Source: Perkinsus olseni
Taxonomy: Eukaryota; Perkinsozoa; Perkinsida; Perkinsidae
Reading direction: 5' to 3'
Length of the DNA stretch: 11,124 bases
Assembly (NCBI GenBank): GCA_013115135.1
Contig: JABANP010000941.1
Coordinates: 1-11,124 of the forward strand
Part shown: one piece after another, positions 1 through 7,500 of the stretch
How positions within the stretch are numbered: position 1 is the stretch's first letter
How the letters are laid out: every line of letters begins with the position of its first letter
The notes under the pieces: generated by a model
Told to the model about the DNA's origin: nothing
The model's database searches: none
What the model saw: the letters and a program-made list of their open reading frames with translations, nothing else
Position numbers and translations under genes: made by a program

Positions 1-567
1 GCTCCGCCGCTTCGGGACGCGCGTTAGACATTTTCCCCCACAAGTCCTAAGGCTACACTCACTCCTTGCTTCGAAGGCAACAAACAAGCGCCTTATGCTA
101 TTTTAATTCTCTGCTCAAAAAGAGACCCCACTACTCAATACCACAACCTATGAGTTGTACCATATACCTACCACATTTCATATAAGTCATCTACATCTTT
201 CGCCTCTACGCTCAAAGCTCTACGCAACTCTAACATTCGCGCAATATTATCACGCGTATGAAATTCCGTCACGTACAAAAGATGAGCAGACGCCGCTCGA
301 GGGAAGCCACTGCCGCTCGACGTTCAACTTTCCGCTCAATCTGCTGCACTCGCAACTTCTCTTCCCAACAATTTTCGACTTTTTTAACTTCTTCCTCTAC
401 CCGGTAGACTGCGATATTTCAACCGTAGGTATTCCCCCTTTTGCTGAAGGAATGCTTTGTTCAAGGCAGCTGTAGCTTCACTTTTTCGCGGCTCCATGCG
501 GTGCGGCCATCGTCGTCACTGCTACGTGCAAAGTGAGTCAATACATGAAGACCTCTATCATCACTTT
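1..567. other. Upstream region with no supportable gene
   Basis: I see no domain, RNA gene or convincing coding signal here. A 106-codon open frame (155-475) reads as Phe/Leu/His/Ser-rich translation with no motif. A small ATG frame at 282 encodes about 41 Arg/Ser-rich residues and ends near a GTAGAC that could be a splice donor. Either could be a distant 5' exon, but nothing in the sequence decides it. The region probably belongs to the 5' flank or leader of the Helitron that follows. I could not identify a Helitron 5' terminus. Confidence 0.5.
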
Positions 568-568
568 C

Positions 569-1334
569 CATGCCTATGTTCTAATATCTACTGTCTTACA
601 CCTGTTGACAACAAGTTGTGCTCGTAAATTACTGCACTCTTTTTTTGGTTAACTCTGCGACAGTTATTCAAGACTGTGACTCTCGTGATGTGTGGGACTC
701 TTGCATTAAAACAGGTTCTACGTGCCACGGTCGGTGACGCCTGCGCAGTGTGCTAAGAAACCGGTGTGTTCTGCTCACATCATTGTCACCGCTGCGAACT
801 CTTCCTGTCAGCGATTGTGAGTACGGAAAACCTCTTACACCTGTAGACAACTAAGTTATGTTCGTAAATTACTGCCCCCTTTCTGTGGTTAACTGTGCGA
901 CAGTTATTCTTGACTGTAACTCCCGGGATGTTCGGGACTGTCGCACTAGAACAGGTTCTACATGCCAGGGTCGGTCACGCCTGCGCAGCGTTCTGAGAAA
1001 CCGGTTTGTTCCACTTAGATCACTCTCACCGCTGCGAACTCTCCCTGTCAGCGATTGCGAGCATGGAAAACCTTACCATGCCTATGTTCTAATATCTACT
1101 CTCTAACACCTGTTGACAATTAAGTTGTGTTCGTCAATTACTGCACTATTCTTCTGGTTAACTGCGCGACACTTATTGTCGGCTGCAACTTCCGTCATGT
1201 TCGTTACTGTCGCATTAAAATACGCCCCACATGCTTTGGTCGGTCATGCCTGCGCGGGGTTCTAACGCAGCGGTTTTTCCACTTAGATCATTCTTACCGC
1301 TGCGAACTCTGCCTGTTAGCGATTGCAAGTGAGG
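569..1334 (+). repeat. Three diverged direct repeats of about 240-265 bp
   Basis: Three units follow one another: roughly 569-831, 832-1070 and 1071-1334. Shared blocks, each at the same relative place, include a variant of CGTAAATTACTGC (starting at 623, 863 and 1132), GGTTAACT, GGTCGGT followed by CGCCTGCGC, CCGCTGCGAACTC and GCGATTG. The first and third units begin with CATGCCTATGTTCTAATATC (569 and 1077). The middle unit lacks this prefix, which explains its shorter length. Divergence is clearly higher than in the array at 6030, so this duplication is older. The third unit runs into the frame that leads to the putative Rep start at 1373, so the array may be a 5' leader or promoter region of the Helitron. 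Function is unknown. Confidence 0.8.
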
Positions 1335-1372
1335 AGCAGCAGTTTATCTTTGCCGATTACAATAGTGCTAAT

Positions 1373-1589
1373 ATGCCACGTATATCAAACAACCGCAAGA
1401 GACGTCGGCAGCGAAGGAAGTGCCGGCTTTGTGGACAGTTGAGCGCTGTTGGGCATAGTTGCTCCGTTACTTCACCACAACAACATTCACAACATCTCGC
1501 GGTATCACATTTCGCACTCACGTCACGGGAGTCTTCATCGTCTTACTCGTATCATTCCTCATATTACGAAAAAGATGTGCTCTTCTGTG
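1373..1589 (+). CDS. Rep exon 1: basic, Cys-containing N-terminus
   Basis: The frame starts MPRISNN and continues with a run of Lys/Arg. It then has Cys at 1421 and 1430 (C-x2-C) and a downstream His-x-Cys, so it looks like a small zinc-binding or DNA-contacting tip. A Ser/Tyr-rich stretch follows. The open frame would stop at TGA 1667. A GTAGGT donor at 1590 and an acceptor ending at 1700 remove that stop and rejoin the same frame. The start codon is uncertain because the frame is also open upstream to 1127, inside the third repeat unit. No family is recognised for this piece on its own. Confidence 0.5.
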
Positions 1590-4500
1590 GTAGGTTGATC
1601 CATCCGCTGCATCCCATCCACTGCAACACAATGCCCTTCATGAAACAGACCGATGCCAAGCGGAAGTGACACATGTGCACCCTACATGCAACACCTTCAG
1701 TTTTCAATCAGTTACGACAGCATTGCGACAATTGCTGGAGACACTCAACGGACCTCTACAACATCGACTTGCAACCCGTTGCGGGTCATCTTATTCGGAA
1801 TCGAGCTTATCGGCTTGTTAAACCTGCTGCCACGGATGCAGTTATTGGTCTATGTCGCCTCTGCCGCCAGTATTTACTCCCAGAGGAACACGGAGGCTGC
1901 AAAACTCCTCAATGGAGTTCTGCATGGCCTTCTGTTATCGCTAAGTATCTGCGTAATCCTCCCAGAATGGCAGACGCGCATGGACTATGTCGAGCTTTAC
2001 CACAGAATCTGAGGAACTTTTGGGCAGTGAAGATAGACGACTTGTGTGCAACAGCACGCGAAGCCTTCCAGGCCATTCCATGTTTTCAAGATATCACTCG
2101 TATCAAAGAGCGTTACGAGCAAGACGTCCACTCAGGGGATATTCGTCGTCTAATTCAGGCCGAGGACTCCAATCCCGTCGACGAGGTTCGTTGTATGGCC
2201 GGTTGCCACACGCATATCAGTGAAGTTGGCAGCGTCAGTTTCGCCAACGTCGTCGCACTTTTTGATGTGACATTTCATGCCTTTAAGGCCGATCCGCAAA
2301 AAAATTTACGTAGCAGGAGGGGAGATTGGATGACATCTACTAGTTTTCTGCATTGGAAACAGCGCCCATGCACGATCTTCACCGAAGACGGGCTACAACT
2401 GGTTACATGTAAAAGACACTCTGGTGGTTCTGCTCGGGATCTTTGCCATGCTCCGTATCATCCTCATGTTGGCAATCTGCCATCTAAGTGGAGTGATCAG
2501 CTAGCTCACGCGGTGAGTGTATCTCGACGAGTTAAACCCCTCCAAAAATCCTATAACTCGCACTCGTGGAGTATTTCAAAAGTTACGGGAGGCTACCCAG
2601 GTAGGACGTGATATCCGCGATATATGCATATTTATCGCGTCATTCCACGCAGTGCCTAAGAGTATGGAGCGTTCAATTCACACGAAAGCCGCGTGTCGCG
2701 CTTCATTTCATCGCAACCTGCCTTAGGCCTCTCATCATTCTTCTTGTCAACAACACGACGCTTCAATCATCATGATGAACACATCACACCGAAGTTGGAA
2801 TACACCTCCTATGCTCATAGAGTCGACATCAGAGGACTCGTCCATCGTCTCCTGGACTCAGGAGAAATGACACAGGATTTCTTCGAAGAACTTACAACAA
2901 CTGGAACGGCGCTTACAGCAGGCGACAATCTAAAGCAAGCGCTCAGTGGCTGTACTGGTATACACCTCAATGATGCTTACTATGCCTACCACTGTAACAG
3001 GACTCGAGTGCAATCTCACCCTGTCCATGGGTCGCAGGACAATCCACGGCCTCCTTCACACGCTTCTCCTCCCGCGGCGGTGCCACCTGGGAGAGTGCAC
3101 ACTGGGACCTCAGGCGTGTCGCCGGCAATCCGCATACTGCCCTCTATGAACATGGTTAGCAGCACTCGGCCTCCTCCGACTTCCTCTACGCCTCCTGCAA
3201 CAGGCACTCGCCCGTCTCAAAGTCCCCACGGCCAACCTTCTAATCGTCCTGCGCCGCTTCAACCGCGTCGACATGCAGGAAAACCGTCGCCATTGTTGGT
3301 CCCGTGTCATCCTTACAACGAATATGGTTATGAGCCTAGGACTTGGACAGGCCCTACGGCCCCCAAGCGACCCGTCCTTTGGTGTGCGGTCACCATCGTG
3401 TTGTGTGCGAACCCGTGTTGGCGTGCACTTCTTGAACAAGCTCCTCATGATGCTGTATGCCGCGAGCTACTCACCTTTGCCTTCGCCAAAGCCATGGGAT
3501 CTGCAACGCGGGGAAACCCGGAAGAGCTGCAATGTGACGCTTTCATGCATCAAAGCTTATTAGGACGACTTGATCGCATCGTCGATATCTGCAGCCGGGC
3601 TGCTGTACCTGTCAACAGAGTTCCGCGAGTTCTACTCAATATCGAAGCAGACCTCAACCATTGCTTATCCTCACAAGTACGAGTCAACAATGGTGTTAGG
3701 ATATTCTATACAACACAAAGAGCTGCTCTTCAACGCCAGCCGATTCTCGAACAAGTAGTTTGTGGAGGGGAAGTATGGCACCTAGTACTCCTCCTCAATT
3801 GCGACTCTCTGCATGTCGTTACCCGTAACGAAAGACACTCGGGCTGGTGGTTTACTACGCCTCATGCGCGGCCCTCCCGCCTACCTGGTTTATTGCACGA
3901 GTGGCAATATGCAGAAGCCCTTACACTCCTCAGATCATGGAACCTTGCGGTCTACGCTCGATGCTCTTCGCCATCTCTGACACAGCTTACATTGGATTAT
4001 TTAGGAGAATCTGGGGGGCAGACTCTTGCCTTTTGCTCCGCACATAATGTGCCATTGGTTCGCTCTGCTTCCAAGGGAAAACTATTATGCTCTCTGCAGC
4101 CATGTACGAGGAAAGCTATGTGGGTTTGTCCTATTAAACGGTGTTTGGCAACATGTTGTAAGCGATGCGTACAAGACTGTGAACCTGACCAGAGGCTATC
4201 AGTTGCGCCATCATCTACCGCACCAACCACGCTACCGTTCTCAACCGAAGAGATTCGTAATGGACAGCCTTCTCACTCTTCATCAGACACTGAATTAAAA
4301 GATGAATCATTGCAAAGTCTGCTTCAAAGCGGAGAGTTCATACATGACACCGACTATTTCGAGGACGACGACATCTACAGCAGCGACAGTGATGCTCCAC
4401 AAACACGCTTGTATGATCCATGTCTGGGAAGTATGGGAATAGCTAAACAAGTGACTCATACCTCTGATGCTCAAGAAGCTACTATTCAAGGCCACATTCT

Positions 4501-7500
4501 ATTAAACGCCGAATTAGGTCTCTTATGGAGGAGATCCAAGCCATTCCACCATTTCGTGAAATCCACGTCATTTCTCCATACTCTCGCTGGTCGGGCCATT
4601 CCCTATGGCGTTCCTTTACTATATCCCGAAGCGAGCGTGCATCCTTCGATATTTTGGCATGGCTGTGACGATGGAACTATAACAGGAGCATTGCCTGCCC
4701 CTTTTTGGACATCTAACAAGTACCAGGAGACGAATGTAGCTCCCCTATATGATCATTTACTCACCAGATTCACAGATGGAGCACTTCTAACCCATACTGA
4801 TCCTCGATATATAGAGCTGGTATTCTCATCTATCCTCAACCTCGGCCTCAACTCCTCGGACACTAGACTAGTCTTGAGGAGAGGAATCGAAGGCATCTCT
4901 AGTGGGCGAGCGTTGCAGTACTATCGAGGCCGTCGTGGTAATCTGGGGTTCACTGAAGATGAATCTAAAGAAAGGATCGCAGAGCTGAGTTCGATGATGC
5001 GAGACAGTGAGCCATGCTATTTTCTCACCTACACGTGTAATCAAAAGCAGCATTATGGCATAAGGAAGATTCACGATGCTCTTCAAGACTTCTCTGCTGA
5101 ACAGCCATCTGTTGTGAAAGAAGCCTTGCTGCAGTCCTCTCTGGTTCCCATGAGTAAGGCCTGGCACAGGATAGCATCAAACTTCATGTCGTACGTGGTC
5201 TCAAGCAAACAAAAACCCCTCGGGACAATCCGCCGTTGGTGGTGGCGGTGGGAATTCCAGACCTCAAGAGGTAGCAGTGTTTACCTATCCCATCTCTCCA
5301 TCAACTGAATTCCTTTTGCTATACACATGCGTATCATTTCAACAGGTAATCTGCCGCATATCCACTGTCTGTTATGGCGTGAACCTGGCATAGACAAAAC
5401 GTCGGACGATGTACGGAAGCACTTGTGCTCTACTACCACGGCTATCATGGCGCGTGGTCCTCTCTTACGACGCTTGGGGGTTATCCAACCACACGAGTCT
5501 GACGTAGAACTTGTTGAGCTCGCACAGCAGCTACTCACGCACTCTTGCGAGAAAGCCCATTATCGATGTATGAAGCAGACACGGACCGGTGGCATGCGCT
5601 GTCGAGCTTCACAGGGACCAATTTCTGGCTACCACTGGTTCGAAGACATAGATCCGCATCACTCCTCCGAGGCTTCCCAGATCCTCGTTAAATGTGGATT
5701 GGGGAATTTCGATGAGGACGGAAATTTTCTCCCAGGCGAGGAACTTTCTGCAGGTTTGTTCTTTCAGCAAGCTAATCATTCGTAGCTCCATTATAGGTAA
5801 ACATCGGTACCCGACACAGATGAATGAGAACGCAGTGGTCACATCCGACATACTCTTTGCTGCCTGTCGTAGCAGTATCAATGTCTTAGTTGTGGACAAA
5901 TACATGAGCTCCAGGTGAGAAGAGTGCTTGGGGGTGATGCTGCTCTGACAGAAACCAAACGTATATCCAGAAAATCAACACATAACCTCACTCTTACAGA
6001 TACCTCGCCAAATACGCCGCTGGGATTGAAGAAAGAGCTGCAGTTGATATCCACCTCCATCATGGGCACATGGAGCCACAGCAACATGATCTTCGAAATA
6101 TTAAAATTGCTGGATCCGCCATATATCATAAATCAAAAGGAAACACTTCTAGAAATGAATCTGGGCGACTAGTTGCAAGCACCGAGATGGTTTGGTTCAT
6201 ACTGGGGTACTCCTATGTCCATAGCAGCGTCCGATTTGTCCACATTAATACTGCTCCTCGAGAACAACGGCCTGCCAGACTGAAATATCGACGGCATGAT
6301 CGCGAGGAAGGGTTCCTCGGGGATGTTCCGCTTGCGGTATTGCGGAGAAATCGCCTACCTCCTCATCGTCGCTTCACTCCCGATCAGAGGACGCTGATAA
6401 TTGACTGCTTACGGGCGGTCGAGCTACCGGATTCAATCTCGCGATTTGGACTAAGACCACCAGAACTTCAGTGGATCCTGCAACCATCTCAATATCTTAC
6501 CTGGTTTATTCGTCGAAGTGTACCGCTTTCGGGCGAAGTACAGTCATCCCACGACCTCCTTCATAACGTTCAGGCAGTGTCTCCTTGGATCGATGGCCTA
6601 GGGCAACGGATTTACTTAAGGGAGGCTGCTATCCCAGCATTCATGCGAGAACTTGCGTCTGCCACATCTGAAAGAAGAGTGGCAGCTACAGAAATGACTG
6701 GGATACTCTATACCTTACAAGACCCTCTCGCCAAAGAAATATTCGTAAGCTCTCCACCAGGCGAAGATGGCCTTCCACTGGCGGTATATTCCAATCCTCC
6801 AGTAGGTCACGTACAACAAATGTACCACTGCCACTCTAGTAGCCCATTGCTTTGATATAGAAAGAGCTGCAGTTGATATCCACCTCCATCATGGGCACAT
6901 GGAGCCACAGCAACATGATCTTCGAAATATTAAAATTGCTGGATCTGCCATATATCATAAATCAAAAGGAAACACTTCTAGAAATGAATCTGGGCGACTA
7001 GTTGCAAGCACCGAGATGGTTTGGTTCATACTGGGGTACTCCTATGTCCATAGCAGCGTCCGATTTGTCCACATTAATACTGCTCCTAGAGAACAACGGC
7101 CTGCCAGACTGAAATATCGACGGCATCATCGCGAGGAAGGGTTCCTCGGGGATGTTCCGCTTGCGGTATTGCGGAGAAATCGCCTACCTCCTCATCGTCG
7201 CTTCACTCCCGATCAGAGGACGCTGATAATTGACTGCTTACGGGCGGTCGAGCTACCGGATTCAATCTCGCGATTTGGACTGAGACCACCAGAACTTCAG
7301 TGGATCCTGCAACCATCTCAATATCTTACCTGGTTTATTCGTCGAAGTGTACCGCTTTCGGGCGAAGTACAGTCATCCCACGACCTCCTTCATAACGTTC
7401 AGGCAGTGTCTCCTTGGATCGATGGCCTAGGGCAACGGATTTACTTAAGGGAGGCTGCTATCCCAGCATTCATGCGAGAACTTGCGTCTGCCACATCTGA

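Noticed and set aside
282..407. Small Arg/Ser-rich ATG frame of about 41 residues
   Set aside because: Could be a distant 5' exon, but too short and unconserved in appearance to support a call.
155..475. 106-codon + strand open frame near the start
   Set aside because: Low-complexity translation rich in Phe, Leu, His and Ser with no motif; no supporting start context or neighbour in the same frame.
668..850. Minus-strand open frame in the first repeat unit
   Set aside because: Lies opposite the repeat array, is not kept in the other two units and shows no domain.
3016..3448. Minus-strand open frames opposite the Pro/Ser linker
   Set aside because: They are Arg/Gly-rich mirrors of a Pro/Ser-rich coding stretch on the + strand; the + frame is continuous for about 850 codons.
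3300..4000. OTU-type cysteine protease domain, often fused to Helitron Reps
   Set aside because: No NGDCLF-like catalytic step and no matching His motif in the open frame; the segment is left unassigned.
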